Shown: positions 33,534 through 44,605, counted from the first letter of the stretch. The stretch: 64,000 bases of DNA from an uncultured Lachnospiraceae bacterium (GCA_902770965.1 CACXUY010000002.1:1-64000); one strand, 5' to 3'. Made by a program: numbers and translations. The notes: a model not told the origin generated them from the letters alone.

Positions 33534-34862
33534 TCAATCCTCGCTCAGGAATCCCTTGTAGTAACGGACAGTCATCATGGATTCAACCTGCTTAATGGTC
33601 TCAAGAATGACGCCGACGATAATGATAAGAGATGTGCCAAGGAATGACAATGAGTTGCCAACACCGGTCAGTCCAGTCAGTATTATCGGAATGACGGCTA
33701 TGATCAACAGCCCTATCGCACCGATGAAGATGATGTAATTAAGGACACCGTTCATATAGTCAGAGGTGGGCTTCCCTGGACGTATGCCGGGAATGAAGCC
33801 GCCCTGCTTCTTCATGTTGTCCGCGATCTCGATCGGATTGAAGGTGATCGAAGTGTAGAAATACGCGAAAAACACCAGAAGAACGATGTATACGAGAAGG
33901 CCAATCGTGTAGATCGGCTCTTTCGGGTTACACCAGCTGCTCTGGCTGAGTCCCTTGATGATCTTGCCGCCGATACCTGTAGGATTGGTGGTATTAATTC
34001 CTGCAAACGCGGCTATGATCGAAGGAATGCTCATTAGCGAAGCAGCAAAGATGACCGGGATGACGCCAGCCGTGTTTACCTTGATCGGAATATTTGACGA
34101 TTGGCCGCCAACCATCTTGCGTCCCTGGATCTTCTTGGCATACTGAACGGGGATACGGCGCTCGCCGCCCTGAAGCTTCACTGTGTAGTAAATAAGAGCG
34201 AACAGCAAAGCACAGATAAAAACAGCGATGAGGACCATTAGCGCAATGGGTTTATTGGCGCAGAATGTCGTAAACAGGGTCACCAGATCATTCGGCAGCT
34301 GGTCAATGATGTTGACCAACAGGATGATTGATATACCGTTTCCGATACCCTTCTGTGTGATCTGTTCACCGATCCACATAAGCACTGTACTGCCGGCCGT
34401 CATTATAACAGCGATGGCAATAACATTGTACCACGTATAGTTAGTGATATAGTTGGATCCAAAGCCTATCGCCATAGAGACTGACTGAAGAAGGGCAAGT
34501 CCCACTGTAAGGGCTCTGGTTATCTGGGTTATCTTTTTCCTTCCATCTTCTCCCTCACGGCGAAGCTCCTCAAGACGCGGAATCGCTATTGTGAGGAGTT
34601 CGATGATGATCGATGAAGTGATGTAAGGCGAGATGCCCAGTGCAAAGATCGACATCTGTGTCAGCGATGTTCCCGTTATGCTCGAGAAGAAGTTAAATGC
34701 TGAGTTCGTCTGGTTCTGCCACCATGCCTCCAGATAAGCAGTGTTGATCCCCGGTGAGGGGATCTGGCTGCCTATACGGACTATGAGGACCATGAGAAGC
34801 GTGAAACCAAGCTTCCGTCTGATCTCTTTGATATTTAGCGCGTTAAGGAAGGTTTTAAACAT
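33534..34862 (-). CDS. secY: Protein translocase subunit SecY
   Basis: 442 residues from ATG 34862, with GAGGAGG at the right spacing. About ten transmembrane helices are visible. SPYITSSIIIELL, ERRIPVQYAKKIQGR (cytosolic loop used by SecA and the ribosome) and QGGFIPGIRPGKPTSDYM are conserved. It forms the membrane channel for Sec export, used by the secreted proteins in this window. The start lies 2 bases after the rplO stop. Confidence 0.98.
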   Translation of the reverse strand: MFKTFLNALNIKEIRRKLGFTLLMVLIVRIGSQIPSPGINTAYLEAWWQNQTNSAFNFFSSITGTSLTQMSIFALGISPYITSSIIIELLTIAIPRLEELRREGEDGRKKITQITRALTVGLALLQSVSMAIGFGSNYITNYTWYNVIAIAVIMTAGSTVLMWIGEQITQKGIGNGISIILLVNIIDQLPNDLVTLFTTFCANKPIALMVLIAVFICALLFALIYYTVKLQGGERRIPVQYAKKIQGRKMVGGQSSNIPIKVNTAGVIPVIFAASLMSIPSIIAAFAGINTTNPTGIGGKIIKGLSQSSWCNPKEPIYTIGLLVYIVLLVFFAYFYTSITFNPIEIADNMKKQGGFIPGIRPGKPTSDYMNGVLNYIIFIGAIGLLIIAVIPIILTGLTGVGNSLSFLGTSLIIIVGVILETIKQVESMMTVRYYKGFLSED

Positions 34863-34864
34863 AT

Positions 34865-35308
34865 TCAAACCTCCTCAGCTGTTCCACCCGCCGCTTCTAT
34901 CTTTTCTTTTGCACTTGCTGAATAAGCGTTGACTTTGACGGTAAGCTTCTTGGAAAGCTCTCCGTTTCCAAGTATCTTCACGCCATCGCGGGGATTCTTT
35001 ACGATGCCCTTCTCTCTCAGGCTCTCAACTGTAACAACATCTCCGTTCTCATACTTTTTCTCGAGGTCAGAAACATTGATGCCAATTATGATCTTGGAGT
35101 TGATATCCGTAAAACCACGCTTGGGCAGTCTACGGAACAAAGGCATCTGGCCGCCTTCAAATCCAGGACGGGGCGAGCCACTGCGTGCCTTCTGTCCCTT
35201 ATGTCCTTTGCCGGCGGTTTTGCCGTTGCCTGAGCCATGGCCACGGCCTCTGCGGAAGTTATCGCTGTGTTTAGAACCCTCAGCGGGCTTCAGATTGAAT
35301 AAATCCAT
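34865..35308 (-). CDS. rplO: 50S ribosomal protein L15 (uL15)
   Basis: 147 residues from ATG 35308 ([14 protein letters not shown]), preceded by AGGAGGT; an upstream in-frame start overlaps rpmD. The glycine- and arginine-rich [20 protein letters not shown] segment is the extension that reaches into 23S rRNA. Confidence 0.98.
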   Translation of the reverse strand: MDLFNLKPAEGSKHSDNFRRGRGHGSGNGKTAGKGHKGQKARSGSPRPGFEGGQMPLFRRLPKRGFTDINSKIIIGINVSDLEKKYENGDVVTVESLREKGIVKNPRDGVKILGNGELSKKLTVKVNAYSASAKEKIEAAGGTAEEV

Positions 35309-35321
35309 TGTCGTAACCTCC

Positions 35322-35504
35322 TTATGCCTCTTCAACCTTGACCAGATGCCTTACCTGGTCAACCATGCCGCGGATAGCGGGGTTGTCAGGAAGCTCTACG
35401 GTCCTGTGAAGTTTGCCCAGTCCCAGAGCGGCGATAGTTTTTCTGTGCTTCGGTATCGCACCAATGGTGGATCTTATCTGAGTCACCTTTAATTTCTCTG
35501 CCAT
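35322..35504 (-). CDS. rpmD: 50S ribosomal protein L30 (uL30)
   Basis: 60 residues from ATG 35504 with AGGAGG before it: [19 protein letters not shown] and [20 protein letters not shown]. The longer frame start at 35522 is a TTG that overlaps rpsE and is rejected. Small 50S protein, in its normal place between rpsE and rplO. Confidence 0.97.
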   Translation of the reverse strand: MAEKLKVTQIRSTIGAIPKHRKTIAALGLGKLHRTVELPDNPAIRGMVDQVRHLVKVEEA

Positions 35505-35518
35505 CTCGAAACCTCCTG

Positions 35519-36028
35519 TCAACCGACAATCTCATCAACCGACTTGTTGCGAAGCTTGGCGACTTCCTCGGGAGTCCTCATAGCTTTAAGCGCCTCGATT
35601 GAAGCAAGTACAACGTTCTGCTTGTTATTAGAACCAAGAGACTTTGTACGGATGTTCTTGATGCCTGCAAGCTCCATGACAGCACGGGCAGGGCCGCCGG
35701 CGATAACACCGGTACCTTCGGGAGCTCTCTTCATCATGACGGTCGCGCTTCCGAATTTACCTATATAGTCATGAGGTACGCTCCTGTTCTCATCGATCGG
35801 AACCTCGACTACATTCTTCATGGCGCTCTCTTTGCCCTTGCGGATGGCTTCCGGAATCTCGGCTGCCTTGCCGATTCCCGCGCCGACATGACCATTGCCG
35901 TCACCTACGACTACCAGAGCGGAGAAACGCATATTGCGGCCGCCTTTGACAGTCTTGGAAACGCGCTTGATCGTAACTACCTTATCGTTTAATTCAAGTT
36001 TGCTGATATCGACGATATTACGCTTCAT
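35519..36028 (-). CDS. rpsE: 30S ribosomal protein S5 (uS5)
   Basis: 169 residues. [20 protein letters not shown] and [19 protein letters not shown] belong to the double-stranded RNA-binding domain, and the C-terminal domain carries [19 protein letters not shown]. It contributes to decoding accuracy and mRNA helicase activity at the entry channel. Confidence 0.98.
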   Translation of the reverse strand: MKRNIVDISKLELNDKVVTIKRVSKTVKGGRNMRFSALVVVGDGNGHVGAGIGKAAEIPEAIRKGKESAMKNVVEVPIDENRSVPHDYIGKFGSATVMMKRAPEGTGVIAGGPARAVMELAGIKNIRTKSLGSNNKQNVVLASIEALKAMRTPEEVAKLRNKSVDEIVG

Positions 36029-36040
36029 GCTGTCCTCCTC

Positions 36041-36409
36041 TTAGAATTCAAGACCGGCTTCGCGAGCAGCTTCAGCCAGAGCCTGAATCTTTCCAGTGTA
36101 AATGAAACCGCCGCGGTCAAAGACTACGCTAGTGATGCCCTTCTCAAGGGCTCTCTTGGCGATGACGGTTCCAACATAGGAAGCTGCAGCCTTGTCGTTA
36201 GTCTTGGTCAGCTCATCCTTGACCTCTTTCTGGGTGGTGGAAGCTGATACAAGAGTCTTCTGAGCAACGTCGTCAATTATCTGCGCATAGATATGCTTCT
36301 CGCTCCTGAATACGGCCAGGCGAGGACGCTCGGCCGTACCGGAAAAGCGGCTGCGGATCTTCAGATGTTTTTTTCTGCGGACTTCAGTCCTGCACTCTTT
36401 TCTAACCAT
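36041..36409 (-). CDS. rplR: 50S ribosomal protein L18 (uL18)
   Basis: 122 residues. [20 protein letters not shown] and [17 protein letters not shown] are conserved, and [20 protein letters not shown] ends the protein. It binds 5S rRNA together with L5. Confidence 0.98.
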   Translation of the reverse strand: MVRKECRTEVRRKKHLKIRSRFSGTAERPRLAVFRSEKHIYAQIIDDVAQKTLVSASTTQKEVKDELTKTNDKAAASYVGTVIAKRALEKGITSVVFDRGGFIYTGKIQALAEAAREAGLEF

Positions 36410-36426
36410 CTTAGCTCACTCCTCCT

Positions 36427-36969
36427 TTATTTCTTACCGGCCTTACCGACCTTACGGCGGATGGTCTCGTCGGCGTACTTGATGCCCTTGCCCTTGTAAG
36501 GCTCAGGTCCCCTCTTCGATCTGATGTCTGACGCGTACTGGCCGACCTTCTCCTTGTCAATACCCTTGACAACGATATGGGTCTGATCCGGAACTACAGC
36601 CTCAACACCTTCAGGATCGATCATGATGACGGGATGAGAATAACCAAGCGTCAGAGTAAGCTCGTTGCCTTTCTTAGCGGCGCGATAGCCAACGCCGTTG
36701 ATCTCCAGCTTCTTCTCGAATCCATCAGAAACACCTACGACCATGTTGTGAAGCAGGCTTCTGGTCAGGCCATGAAGGGCCTTCGTCTTCTTCTGATCGT
36801 TGGGACGAGTAACGGTGAGCTCGGTGCCGTTGAGTTCAATCACCATCTCTGCGGGAAGGACTCTGTTCAACGTCCCTTTAGGACCCTTAACCGTCACATT
36901 ATTATTTTCTGCGATGTCAACCGTAACGCCGGCAGGCACCGCGATGGGCATTCTTCCAATTCGTGACAT
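36427..36969 (-). CDS. rplF: 50S ribosomal protein L6 (uL6)
   Basis: 180 residues with two similar domains. [15 protein letters not shown] starts it, [20 protein letters not shown] is in the middle, and [20 protein letters not shown] is the L6 signature. It lies near the GTPase centre. Confidence 0.98.
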   Translation of the reverse strand: MSRIGRMPIAVPAGVTVDIAENNNVTVKGPKGTLNRVLPAEMVIELNGTELTVTRPNDQKKTKALHGLTRSLLHNMVVGVSDGFEKKLEINGVGYRAAKKGNELTLTLGYSHPVIMIDPEGVEAVVPDQTHIVVKGIDKEKVGQYASDIRSKRGPEPYKGKGIKYADETIRRKVGKAGKK

Positions 36970-37031
36970 TTCGCCATACCTCCAAAAAACTGTAGCTATG
37001 CGGCTATGCAGTCACAGCCGCAAAGCATAAC

Positions 37032-37433
37032 TTACCATACAAACGCGAGCACTTCTCCGCCGACATTCTTCTTTCTGGCTTCCTTGTCGGTCATGATACC
37101 GAGATTGGTTGAGACGATAGCGATTCCAAGTCCGCCAAGGACCTTGGGCATCTCTTCAGCTTCCGAATACACGCGAAGACCGGGCTTGGATATCCTCTTG
37201 AGACCGGTGATGACCCTCTGGCTCTTTGCGCCGGTATAACGGAGATAAACCCTGATATCCTGGAAAGCGCCGTTGTCAACCATCTCATATTTCTCTATAT
37301 ATCCCTCGTCTACCAGGATGTCAGCTATAGCAAGCTTCATCTTGGAAGAAGGAATGTCCACTGTGTCATGCTTTGCCATATTGGCATTGCGGATTCTGGT
37401 TAGCATATCCGCAATGGGATCTGTCATTGTCAT
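37032..37433 (-). CDS. rpsH: 30S ribosomal protein S8 (uS8)
   Basis: 133 residues: [20 protein letters not shown] at the start and [19 protein letters not shown] at the C-terminal signature, ending EVLAFVW. It binds the central domain of 16S rRNA and in some bacteria represses the spc operon by binding its mRNA. The 60-base gap to rplF is longer than most gaps in the cluster. Confidence 0.98.
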   Translation of the reverse strand: MTMTDPIADMLTRIRNANMAKHDTVDIPSSKMKLAIADILVDEGYIEKYEMVDNGAFQDIRVYLRYTGAKSQRVITGLKRISKPGLRVYSEAEEMPKVLGGLGIAIVSTNLGIMTDKEARKKNVGGEVLAFVW

Positions 37434-37456
37434 TTCAGTTGCCTCCTCTTCAAAAT

Positions 37457-37642
37457 TTACCAGCTTGCCTTACGGACTCCCGGAATCTCGCCCTTATAAG
37501 CGAGCTCACGGAAGCAGATTCTGCAAATTCCGTATTTTCTCAGGTAGGCATGCGGACGCCCACAGATCCTGCAGCGGGTATACTCCCTGGTGGAGAACTT
37601 CGCAGGACGCTGCTGCTTAATCTTCATAGATGTCTTTGCCAT
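37457..37642 (-). CDS. rpsN: 30S ribosomal protein S14, zinc type (uS14)
   Basis: 61 residues, the short form. Cys24, Cys27, Cys40 and Cys43 form the zinc knuckle ([20 protein letters not shown], then RICF). This type is usual in Firmicutes; the longer zinc-free form is not encoded here. It is in the 30S head. Confidence 0.98.
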   Translation of the reverse strand: MAKTSMKIKQQRPAKFSTREYTRCRICGRPHAYLRKYGICRICFRELAYKGEIPGVRKASW

Positions 37643-37653
37643 GACAATCCTCC

Positions 37654-38196
37654 TTAATTCTTGCTGAAGGGCATGTTGAACAGTGTCAGCAGCTCTCTGG
37701 CCTCTTCGTCTGTCTTTGCAGTGGTGACGAAGATGATATCCATGCCGCGGATCTTATCGACCTTGTCGTACTCGATCTCAGGGAAGATAAGCTGTTCCTT
37801 TATGCCAAGGGCGTAATTGCCTCTTCCATCAAATGCGTTGGCATTGACGCCGCGGAAGTCGCGGACGCGAGGAAGCGCGAGGTTGATAAGGCGGTCAGCA
37901 AAATCGTACATCTTCTCACCGCGAAGAGTAACCTTGCAGCCGATCATCATGCCTTCACGAATCTTGAAGTTCGCGATAGACTTCTTGGCTTTGGTCATGA
38001 CCGGCTTCTGTCCGGTGATGATCTCCATATCCTTAGCGGCTGATTCAAGAATCTTGGAATTATCCTTTGCCTCGCCGACTGCCATGTTGACGACAATCTT
38101 GTCAAGCTTGGGGATCTCCATGACGTTCTTATAACCGAACTTCTTCTGCATCGCCGGAGCTATCTCACTCAGGTAAGTTTCTTTTAATCTGCTCAT
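37654..38196 (-). CDS. rplE: 50S ribosomal protein L5 (uL5)
   Basis: 180 residues. [39 protein letters not shown] and the [20 protein letters not shown] segment identify it. It binds 5S rRNA and contacts S13 across the subunit interface. Confidence 0.98.
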   Translation of the reverse strand: MSRLKETYLSEIAPAMQKKFGYKNVMEIPKLDKIVVNMAVGEAKDNSKILESAAKDMEIITGQKPVMTKAKKSIANFKIREGMMIGCKVTLRGEKMYDFADRLINLALPRVRDFRGVNANAFDGRGNYALGIKEQLIFPEIEYDKVDKIRGMDIIFVTTAKTDEEARELLTLFNMPFSKN

Positions 38197-38207
38197 AAGG
38201 AACCTCC

Positions 38208-38519
38208 TCAGTCAATCACGGAGCCATCTGACTTGGCGACGCGGACCTTCTTGCCGTCCACGAACTTAAAGCCAACTCTGGTGGTCTTTCCGTTAACAAG
38301 CAGCATGACGTTCGATGCGTCAATAGGTGCTTCTTTGCGGATGATGCCGCCGTTAGGATCCTGTGCGTTCTGCTTGTTGTGCTTTGTGATGATGTTGGCA
38401 CCCTCAACGATCAGACGTCCGGTCTTGTGATCGATACGCTTAACCTTGCCGTCATGTCCCTTATCTTTTCCGGCGATAACCCTTACGTTGTCGCCGACCT
38501 TGATCTTCATCGTAGCCAT
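38208..38519 (-). CDS. rplX: 50S ribosomal protein L24 (uL24)
   Basis: 103 residues from ATG 38519, with GAGGAGG upstream; an in-frame start at 38534 overlaps rplN and is rejected. [20 protein letters not shown] is the KOW motif. It is an early assembly protein of the 50S subunit. Confidence 0.98.
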   Translation of the reverse strand: MATMKIKVGDNVRVIAGKDKGHDGKVKRIDHKTGRLIVEGANIITKHNKQNAQDPNGGIIRKEAPIDASNVMLLVNGKTTRVGFKFVDGKKVRVAKSDGSVID

Positions 38520-38530
38520 CTTTATCCTCC

Positions 38531-38899
38531 TCACAGTACTTCGGGAGCCAGGGATACGATCTTCATGAACTGCTTTTCACGAAGCTCTCTGGCGACCGGT
38601 CCGAAAATACGGGTTCCGACAGGAGTCTTATCATCGTTGATGATAACAGCTGCGTTCTCATCAAATTTGATCAGGGAGCCGTTTGAGCGGCGGGCGCCGT
38701 GTACGGTACGGACGACGACTGCTTTGACAACCTGTCCTTTCTTGACAACGCCCCCGGGTGTTGCATCTTTAACCGTAGCAATAATAGTATCGCCGATATT
38801 GGCATATCTTCTGAAGGAACCGCCTATGACACGGATGCAGAGAAGTTCCTTCGCTCCGGTATTGTCGGCAACCTTCAGTCTGGTTTCCTGCTGGATCAT
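38531..38899 (-). CDS. rplN: 50S ribosomal protein L14 (uL14)
   Basis: 122 residues from ATG 38899 ([19 protein letters not shown]), with CGGAGGT upstream. [20 protein letters not shown] and [16 protein letters not shown] are signature segments. It bridges the two subunits. A longer frame from 38950 overlaps rpsQ and is rejected. Confidence 0.98.
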   Translation of the reverse strand: MIQQETRLKVADNTGAKELLCIRVIGGSFRRYANIGDTIIATVKDATPGGVVKKGQVVKAVVVRTVHGARRSNGSLIKFDENAAVIINDDKTPVGTRIFGPVARELREKQFMKIVSLAPEVL

Positions 38900-38913
38900 A
38901 TTGCACCTCCGTA

Positions 38914-39168
38914 TTATTTCGCCTTCTCGACGATCTGTACCAGTCTCCATCTCTTATCCTTGGAAAGAGGCCTGGTCTCCATGACCTTTACGGTATCGCC
39001 GATTCCGCACTCGTTGTTCTCATCGTGTGCTTTCAGCTTGTAGGTTCTCTTGACGATCTTGCCATACAGAGGGTGCTTCACGTGGTCAACAATTGCCACA
39101 ACGATGGTCTTGTCCATCTTATCGCTGACAACCTTGCCCGTACGGGTCTTCCTTAAATTTCTCTCCAC
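38914..39168 (-). CDS. rpsQ: 30S ribosomal protein S17 (uS17)
   Basis: 84 residues: [20 protein letters not shown] and the OB-fold segment [20 protein letters not shown]. Primary 16S rRNA binding protein, positioned between rpmC and rplN as usual. Confidence 0.98.
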   Translation of the reverse strand: MERNLRKTRTGKVVSDKMDKTIVVAIVDHVKHPLYGKIVKRTYKLKAHDENNECGIGDTVKVMETRPLSKDKRWRLVQIVEKAK

Positions 39169-39180
39169 GTCAGTTCCTCC

Positions 39181-39393
39181 TTATGCTTCAGCAGCCGCAG
39201 ACTTCTGAGTCATGACTGTCTGGATACGGGCGATCTTCTTGCGAACCTCCCTGATCTGAACAGTATTGTCCAGCTGGTTTGTGGCGTTCTGGAATCTCAG
39301 GTTGAAAAGCTCCTTCTTAGCTGCGACAAGCTCATCCTTGAGCTGGTCTGCTGACTTAGCTCTGATATCATTCATAAAATCTTTGCGCTTCAT
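39181..39393 (-). CDS. rpmC: 50S ribosomal protein L29 (uL29)
   Basis: 70 residues of helical hairpin: [20 protein letters not shown] and [20 protein letters not shown]. It lies near the exit tunnel where chaperones and SRP dock. Its start codon overlaps the rplP stop by one base. Confidence 0.97.
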   Translation of the reverse strand: MKRKDFMNDIRAKSADQLKDELVAAKKELFNLRFQNATNQLDNTVQIREVRKKIARIQTVMTQKSAAAEA

Positions 39394-39833
39394 TATTCAC
39401 CGCTCCCTTCCGCCTGATTGGCGAAATCTGCTTTGGAAACGACTTTGCACTTGATGGGCAGCTTCATGCTGGCCAGGCGAAGTGCTTCCTTTGCCGTCTC
39501 CTCAGGGATTCCAGCGATCTCAAAGAGAACTCTGCCGGGCTTGACGACTGCTACCCAGTAATCAACCGAACCTTTACCGGAACCCATACGAGTCTCGGCG
39601 GGCTTTGCTGTTACGGGCTTATCAGGGAAAATACGAATCCAAACCTTGCCGCCGCGCTTGATGGAACGTGTCACGGCAACACGGGCTGCCTCGATCTGAT
39701 TGGACTTGATCCAGGCGGGTTCAAGAGCGACAAGGCCAAAATCGCCATTTACGACGGTTGTGCCTTTGGTGGGCTTACCAGCCATAGAACCGCGGAACTG
39801 TTTGCGGTGTTTGACTCTTTTCGGCATTAACAT
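39393..39833 (-). CDS. rplP: 50S ribosomal protein L16 (uL16)
   Basis: 146 residues. [20 protein letters not shown] opens it, and [20 protein letters not shown] with [20 protein letters not shown] forms the signature. It is required for peptidyl transfer and A-site tRNA placement. Start ATG 39833 directly follows the rpsC stop. Confidence 0.98.
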   Translation of the reverse strand: MLMPKRVKHRKQFRGSMAGKPTKGTTVVNGDFGLVALEPAWIKSNQIEAARVAVTRSIKRGGKVWIRIFPDKPVTAKPAETRMGSGKGSVDYWVAVVKPGRVLFEIAGIPEETAKEALRLASMKLPIKCKVVSKADFANQAEGSGE

Positions 39834-40493
39834 TTATTTATCGCTCCCTTCCTTATTCTTTTTGGTGGGAAGCACTTCCCCTTTGTATATCCAGACCTTG
39901 ACGCCAAGCTTACCGTAGGTGGTGTCTGCTTCAGCAAAACCGTAGTCGATGTCGGCGCGCAATGTCTGCAGCGGGATCGTGCCCTCACTGTAGAACTCTT
40001 TTCTGGCGATATCAGCTCCGCCCAGACGGCCGGTGACGGCTGCCTTGACTCCGAGCACGCCTGCCTTCATGGAGCGGGACATACCGGACTTAAGGGCACG
40101 GCGGAAGGATACGCGGCTTTCAAGCTGCTTCGCGATCCCTTCGGCGACGAGCTGAGCCTCACGCTCAGGCCTCTTTACTTCCTTGATGTCGATGAAAAGC
40201 TTGCGGCCTGTCATCTTCTGGACATCCTTCTTCAGCTTCTCGATCTCCGTGCCGCCCTTGCCGATGATAAGGCCGGGCTTTGCGGCGTAGATGATGAGCT
40301 TGACTCTGTCAGAAGCTCTCTCGATATCGATCTTGTTGATGCCTGCCTCATAGAGGCGCTTCTTAAGATACGTGCGGAGCTTGTAATCTTCTACAAGATT
40401 ATCGGCGAAATCAGGACCTTCCGCATACCAGCTTGAGTTCCAGCCTTTGATGACGCCAACTCTGTAACCATGAGGGTTAACTTTCTGTCCCAT
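39834..40493 (-). CDS. rpsC: 30S ribosomal protein S3 (uS3)
   Basis: 219 residues. [20 protein letters not shown] starts it; the KH domain contains [20 protein letters not shown]. The C-terminal domain includes [20 protein letters not shown]. It lines the mRNA entry site. Confidence 0.98.
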   Translation of the reverse strand: MGQKVNPHGYRVGVIKGWNSSWYAEGPDFADNLVEDYKLRTYLKKRLYEAGINKIDIERASDRVKLIIYAAKPGLIIGKGGTEIEKLKKDVQKMTGRKLFIDIKEVKRPEREAQLVAEGIAKQLESRVSFRRALKSGMSRSMKAGVLGVKAAVTGRLGGADIARKEFYSEGTIPLQTLRADIDYGFAEADTTYGKLGVKVWIYKGEVLPTKKNKEGSDK

Positions 40494-40507
40494 AGTGACT
40501 CTCCTCC

Positions 40508-40897
40508 TTACTTCTTCTCGTCAAGGACGATTGTGATGTGGCTGGAACGCTTCAATATACGGTAAGCCCTGCCCTGTGCCCTGGGCTGGATACGCTTCAT
40601 CGTAGGGGCTTCGTTGGCGTAGCACTCTGCGATATACAGATTCTCCGCCGCGAGACCGTTGTTGTTCTCCGCGTTCGCGATAGCCGACTTAAGCAGCTTG
40701 GTGATCAACTCTGAGCCATATCTGGGGTTGTAAGTAACAATAGCGAGCGCTGTCTGCACGTCTTTTCCACGAATTGCATCCAGAACGAAATTAGCCTTCT
40801 GGACGGAGATTCGGGCATAAGACAGCTTTGCACTCGGTCTTCCATCGACCTGTGAATTTCTCTCTCTCTTTATCTGAGATCTATGTCCCTTAGCCAT
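40508..40897 (-). CDS. rplV: 50S ribosomal protein L22 (uL22)
   Basis: 129 residues. [20 protein letters not shown] opens the fold, and the C-terminal hairpin [20 protein letters not shown] lines the peptide exit tunnel, the region where macrolide resistance changes occur; no unusual insertion is seen. Confidence 0.98.
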   Translation of the reverse strand: MAKGHRSQIKRERNSQVDGRPSAKLSYARISVQKANFVLDAIRGKDVQTALAIVTYNPRYGSELITKLLKSAIANAENNNGLAAENLYIAECYANEAPTMKRIQPRAQGRAYRILKRSSHITIVLDEKK

Positions 40898-40914
40898 TTG
40901 CTAGAACCTCCTTT

Positions 40915-41193
40915 TTACCTGCCGGCTTTCTTCTCGTCCTTGCCGTGGCCGCGGAAAGTCCTGGTTGCTACGAACTCTCCCAGCTTATGACCGACCATGT
41001 CCTCAGTCACGTAGACCGGTACATGGCGGCGACCGTCATGGACAGCGATTGTATGGCCAACCATCTGCGGGAATATAGTTGATCTTCTGGACCAGGTCTT
41101 GACGACTGTCTTCTGTCCGGAAGCGTTCAGGGCATCAATCTTCTTGAGCAGATGATCATCCGCAAAAGGGCCTTTCTTTAATGAACGAGCCAT
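40915..41193 (-). CDS. rpsS: 30S ribosomal protein S19 (uS19)
   Basis: 92 residues: [20 protein letters not shown] and the signature [20 protein letters not shown], ending in [18 protein letters not shown]. It works in the 30S head with S13. Confidence 0.98.
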   Translation of the reverse strand: MARSLKKGPFADDHLLKKIDALNASGQKTVVKTWSRRSTIFPQMVGHTIAVHDGRRHVPVYVTEDMVGHKLGEFVATRTFRGHGKDEKKAGR

Positions 41194-41207
41194 GTTTTAC
41201 CTCCCGA

Positions 41208-42053
41208 TTATTTCAGTGTCCTGCCGTCGCGACGTCTCACGATCAGCTTGTTGGAGTGCTTCTTCTGCTTCCTGGTCTTCAGGCCGAGCGCCGGCTTGCC
41301 CCAAGGAGTGCTGGGACCCGGGCGTCCGATAGGAGCTCTGCCTTCGCCGCCGCCATGAGGATGGTCGTTAGGGTTCATGACCGAGCCGCGGACTGTAGGA
41401 CGTATGCCCTTGTGACGTATTCTGCCGGCTTTGCCGTAGTTGACAAGGGAGTGCTCTCCGTTGCCCACCGTACCGATGGTGGCGCGGCAGTTGATGGGAA
41501 CCATTCTCATCTCGCCGGACGGAAGACGAAGGGTGGCATACTTGCCTTCCTTTGCCATGAGCTGCGCGGAACCGCCTGCGGAACGAACCATCTGCCCGCC
41601 CTTGCCGGGGTACAGCTCGATGTTATGAACGCTGGTACCGACGGGGATATTCTGAAGAGGAAGGCAGTTGCCGACCCTCGCTTCAGCTGTCTCTCCGCTC
41701 ATGATGGTAGACCCAACGGTAAGTCCTTCGGGAGCGATGATATATGACTTAATGCCTGTCTGATACATGATCAGAGCAATGTTTGCAGTCCTGTTGGGGT
41801 CGTATTCGATTGCGATGACCTTCGCCGGAATACCGTCATAAGCGTTGCGCTTGAAATCGATGATGCGGTATTTCCTGCGGGAACCGCCGCCGCGGTGCCT
41901 TACAGTGATCTTGCCCTGATTATTACGTCCAGATGACTTCTTCAGGCTCACGACCAGTGAGCGTTCGGGAGTCGATTTGGTAATAACATCAAAATCAAGT
42001 CCCGTCATCTGTCTCCTGGATGGAGTATACGGATTGTATTTCTTAATACCCAT
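41208..42053 (-). CDS. rplB: 50S ribosomal protein L2 (uL2)
   Basis: 281 residues. [20 protein letters not shown] starts it; [20 protein letters not shown] is in the N-terminal part, and [20 protein letters not shown] contains the conserved His of the peptidyl-transferase region. One of the largest 50S proteins, needed for subunit joining. Confidence 0.98.
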   Translation of the reverse strand: MGIKKYNPYTPSRRQMTGLDFDVITKSTPERSLVVSLKKSSGRNNQGKITVRHRGGGSRRKYRIIDFKRNAYDGIPAKVIAIEYDPNRTANIALIMYQTGIKSYIIAPEGLTVGSTIMSGETAEARVGNCLPLQNIPVGTSVHNIELYPGKGGQMVRSAGGSAQLMAKEGKYATLRLPSGEMRMVPINCRATIGTVGNGEHSLVNYGKAGRIRHKGIRPTVRGSVMNPNDHPHGGGEGRAPIGRPGPSTPWGKPALGLKTRKQKKHSNKLIVRRRDGRTLK

Positions 42054-42116
42054 GATGTAATTATCTCCTTAATTGTTATCGCGGTATTCTGTCACCGCAT
42101 AGTCGGGACCAGGCGA

Positions 42117-42416
42117 TTACAGTCCCTGGAAGATCTCGATATCGCTGCTGTCGGCGGTGAGCTTGACAATAGCCTTCTTGCTCCTGGCGGTATAGCCTAC
42201 CACCATGCCCCTGCGGCGCTTCTTGCCGCCGATGTTCATGGTATTGACTCTCTCAACCTTGGTGCCGCTGAACATCTTCTCAACAGCTTCTTTTACCTGA
42301 GTCTTCGTGGCCAGAGGGTTTACATAGAATGAATATTCCTTATCGGCCATCTTGCTCATGCTCTTCTCCGTGATCACAGGTCTCAGGATCACGTCGTAAT
42401 ATTTGATGTCAGCCAT
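42117..42416 (-). CDS. rplW: 50S ribosomal protein L23 (uL23)
   Basis: 99 residues: YYDVILRPVITEKSMSKMAD and YSFYVNPLATKTQVKEAVEK. It is the docking site for trigger factor and SRP at the exit tunnel. Its ATG overlaps the rplD stop by one base. Confidence 0.98.
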   Translation of the reverse strand: MADIKYYDVILRPVITEKSMSKMADKEYSFYVNPLATKTQVKEAVEKMFSGTKVERVNTMNIGGKKRRRGMVVGYTARSKKAIVKLTADSSDIEIFQGL

Positions 42417-43030
42417 TACGCATATACCTCCTCGATCGCGGCCACGGTATCCTTGCCGACTATCATCGTCTGATATTTCAGAATATCGTAGACGTTGATG
42501 GTGTTGACCTTCGCCGTCTTGACGCCGGGAAGGTTGCGGGCGGAAAGCTGGATGTTGGCGTCATCAGTGACGACCAGTGCCTTGCCGACCTTCAGCGCGT
42601 CAAGAACCTTCTTGAATTCCTTTGTCTTGATCTCGTCCATCTTGAGATCATCGATGACGATGAGCTTGTTCTCATTCAGGCAGGAGGTGAGCACGGAATA
42701 AAGAGCCGCGCGCTTCTCCTTGCGGTTGATCTTGAAACTGTAGCTGCGAGGCTGGGGCGCGAATACAACGCCGCCGCCCTTCCACTGGGGAGCCCTGATG
42801 GAACCCTGACGGGCGTGGCCTGTGCCCTTCTGCCTCCAAGGCTTCGCGCCGCCGCCTCTGACCGCGCTGCGGTTTCTGGCTGCCTGCGTGCCCTGGCGCC
42901 TGTTGGCAAGATACTGAACTACGCTCATGTGAACCAGATGCTCGTTGATCTCAGCGCCGAAAATCTTATCGTTCAGCTCGAGTTCTCCGACCTGGCTTCC
43001 CTTCATATTATAAACATTGACTTTAGCCAT
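42416..43030 (-). CDS. rplD: 50S ribosomal protein L4 (uL4)
   Basis: 204 residues. RQGTQAARNRSAVRGGGAKP with WRQKGTGHARQGSIRAP is the conserved tunnel loop. In Gammaproteobacteria L4 represses the S10 operon; such control is not established for this lineage. Confidence 0.98.
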   Translation of the reverse strand: MAKVNVYNMKGSQVGELELNDKIFGAEINEHLVHMSVVQYLANRRQGTQAARNRSAVRGGGAKPWRQKGTGHARQGSIRAPQWKGGGVVFAPQPRSYSFKINRKEKRAALYSVLTSCLNENKLIVIDDLKMDEIKTKEFKKVLDALKVGKALVVTDDANIQLSARNLPGVKTAKVNTINVYDILKYQTMIVGKDTVAAIEEVYA

Positions 43031-43059
43031 TTCCTTGTTCCTCCTCTTTTCGCAAAGCC

Positions 43060-43689
43060 TTATGCCTTGACCGCGCTCTTGAGCGTGACGAGGCCCTTGC
43101 GAGGACCGGGCACGGAGCCTTTTACAAGAATCAGGTTGTCATCCGAATCAACGCGGACGACCTCCAGGTTCTGGATGGTGATCCTGCGGTTGCCCATGTG
43201 GCCTGCCATGTGCTTGCCCTTGAAGACGCGGCTCGGATCTGAGCAGGCGCCGTTGGAACCTGCATGGCGATGATACTTGGAACCATGGGTCATAGGTCCG
43301 CGGTGCAGGCCCCAGCGATGGATAGCGCCCTGGAAGCCCTTTCCCTTGGAAGTGGCGGTGGCATCGACCTTGTCTCCTGCCGCGAAGCTGTCAGCCTTGA
43401 TCTCATCGCCGGGCTTGAACTCCTCGGCGTTGTCAAGCTTGAGCTCGCGCACGTATCTCTTATAGGATACGCCTGCCTTGTCAAAATGTCCCCTGAGGCA
43501 CTTGTTGACCAGCTTGTTGCGCTTGTCTACAAAACCGACCTGTACGGCTGAATAGCCATCATTGTCAGCGGTTTTTACCTGTGTTACGACACAAGGACCT
43601 GCCTGAAGGACGGTGACCGGCGTGACTGTTCCGTCTTCGCTGAAGATCTGGGTCATGCCAACCTTGGTTGCCAGAATAGCTTTTTTCAT
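43060..43689 (-). CDS. rplC: 50S ribosomal protein L3 (uL3)
   Basis: 209 residues from ATG 43689 ([20 protein letters not shown]), with GTAGGAGG upstream; the longer frame start at 43725 is rejected. [20 protein letters not shown] and [20 protein letters not shown] belong to the loop that reaches the peptidyl-transferase centre. About 205 bases separate it from rpsJ, an unusually long gap for this pair. Confidence 0.98.
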   Translation of the reverse strand: MKKAILATKVGMTQIFSEDGTVTPVTVLQAGPCVVTQVKTADNDGYSAVQVGFVDKRNKLVNKCLRGHFDKAGVSYKRYVRELKLDNAEEFKPGDEIKADSFAAGDKVDATATSKGKGFQGAIHRWGLHRGPMTHGSKYHRHAGSNGACSDPSRVFKGKHMAGHMGNRRITIQNLEVVRVDSDDNLILVKGSVPGPRKGLVTLKSAVKA

Positions 43690-43894
43690 TTCTTTTCCTC
43701 CTACAGCGGAACGCGTTGCGTTCATACTAGAATGATGTGTTTGCCCTTACGGGCGTCTTCCTGTTCCTTTACTCGGAATCCGGTTCAATCCCTCTGCGCA
43801 TCTCTGTATAAACCTCTCTGTATTAAGATATACTAAGATATTTCTATATAGGAGGTATAGGACATAAGGGAATGCCGGAAGCTAAGTACCATGA

Positions 43895-44206
43895 TTACTT
43901 CATCTTGATGTCGATGTAAACGCCGGCAGGCATCTCAAGCCTAGAAAGGGCATCGACGGTCTTCTGGTTGGGTGTGAGGATGTCGATGAGTCTCTTGTGA
44001 GTCCTCTGCTCGAACTGCTCACGGCTGTCCTTGTACTTGTGGACAGCGCGGAGGATCGTGATGATCTCCTTCTTGGTGGGAAGCGGGACGGGTCCGCTGA
44101 CCTCTGCGCCTGTCTTCTTGACAGTATCGATGATCTTCGCCGCGCTCTGGTCGATCAGCTGGTGGTCATAAGCCTTCAGCGTGATTCTCATAATCTGGTT
44201 TGTCAT
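43895..44206 (-). CDS. rpsJ: 30S ribosomal protein S10 (uS10, NusE)
   Basis: 103 residues from ATG 44206 ([19 protein letters not shown]), with TGGAGG upstream; the longer frame to 44290 is leader. [19 protein letters not shown] and [20 protein letters not shown] are signatures. It also acts as NusE in antitermination. First gene of the cluster. Confidence 0.98.
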   Translation of the reverse strand: MTNQIMRITLKAYDHQLIDQSAAKIIDTVKKTGAEVSGPVPLPTKKEIITILRAVHKYKDSREQFEQRTHKRLIDILTPNQKTVDALSRLEMPAGVYIDIKMK

Positions 44207-44457
44207 AAAAAAGTCGCCTCCATTCGCACTTTTCAGTACGACAAGCGGTGACTGTACACGTTTCCGTGCGTGTCCATATGGAAAACGCACTTAGCGGTTC
44301 AAAGCTCTCTGAACCTTAGATTGTACAGTGACTTGTCGCCAGTATCTTGACTTGACATTCGCTCCCCGCAAATTACCTGCTCAAGGCAGCAACCTCACGG
44401 ATCAACGCTATCACGTCACAACTCATAGAATATACACCTTTGAAGTATCATTGTCAA
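44207..44457 (-). promoter_or_regulatory. S10-cluster promoter and leader
   Basis: TTGACA (44452-44457), 17 bases and TATATT (44429-44434) on the minus strand form a near-consensus promoter. The transcript then has a leader of about 215 bases before rpsJ. It contains complementary segments such as GAGAGCTTTGAACC and GGTTCAGAG, but no known leader class could be identified by eye. Confidence 0.75.
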
Positions 44458-44605
44458 CTGTTATTTTAAAACTTTTTTCATCGTTTTTTCGTCTTTATCA
44501 TCTGTTTTTCGCAGCTGTTTCTCGTCCTCGGTCACCCAAAGTCTCAGATCGCTCAAATCCTTCAGGGAACGCCCCACTGTTCATCAGGACTCGATGGACT
44601 GTTCC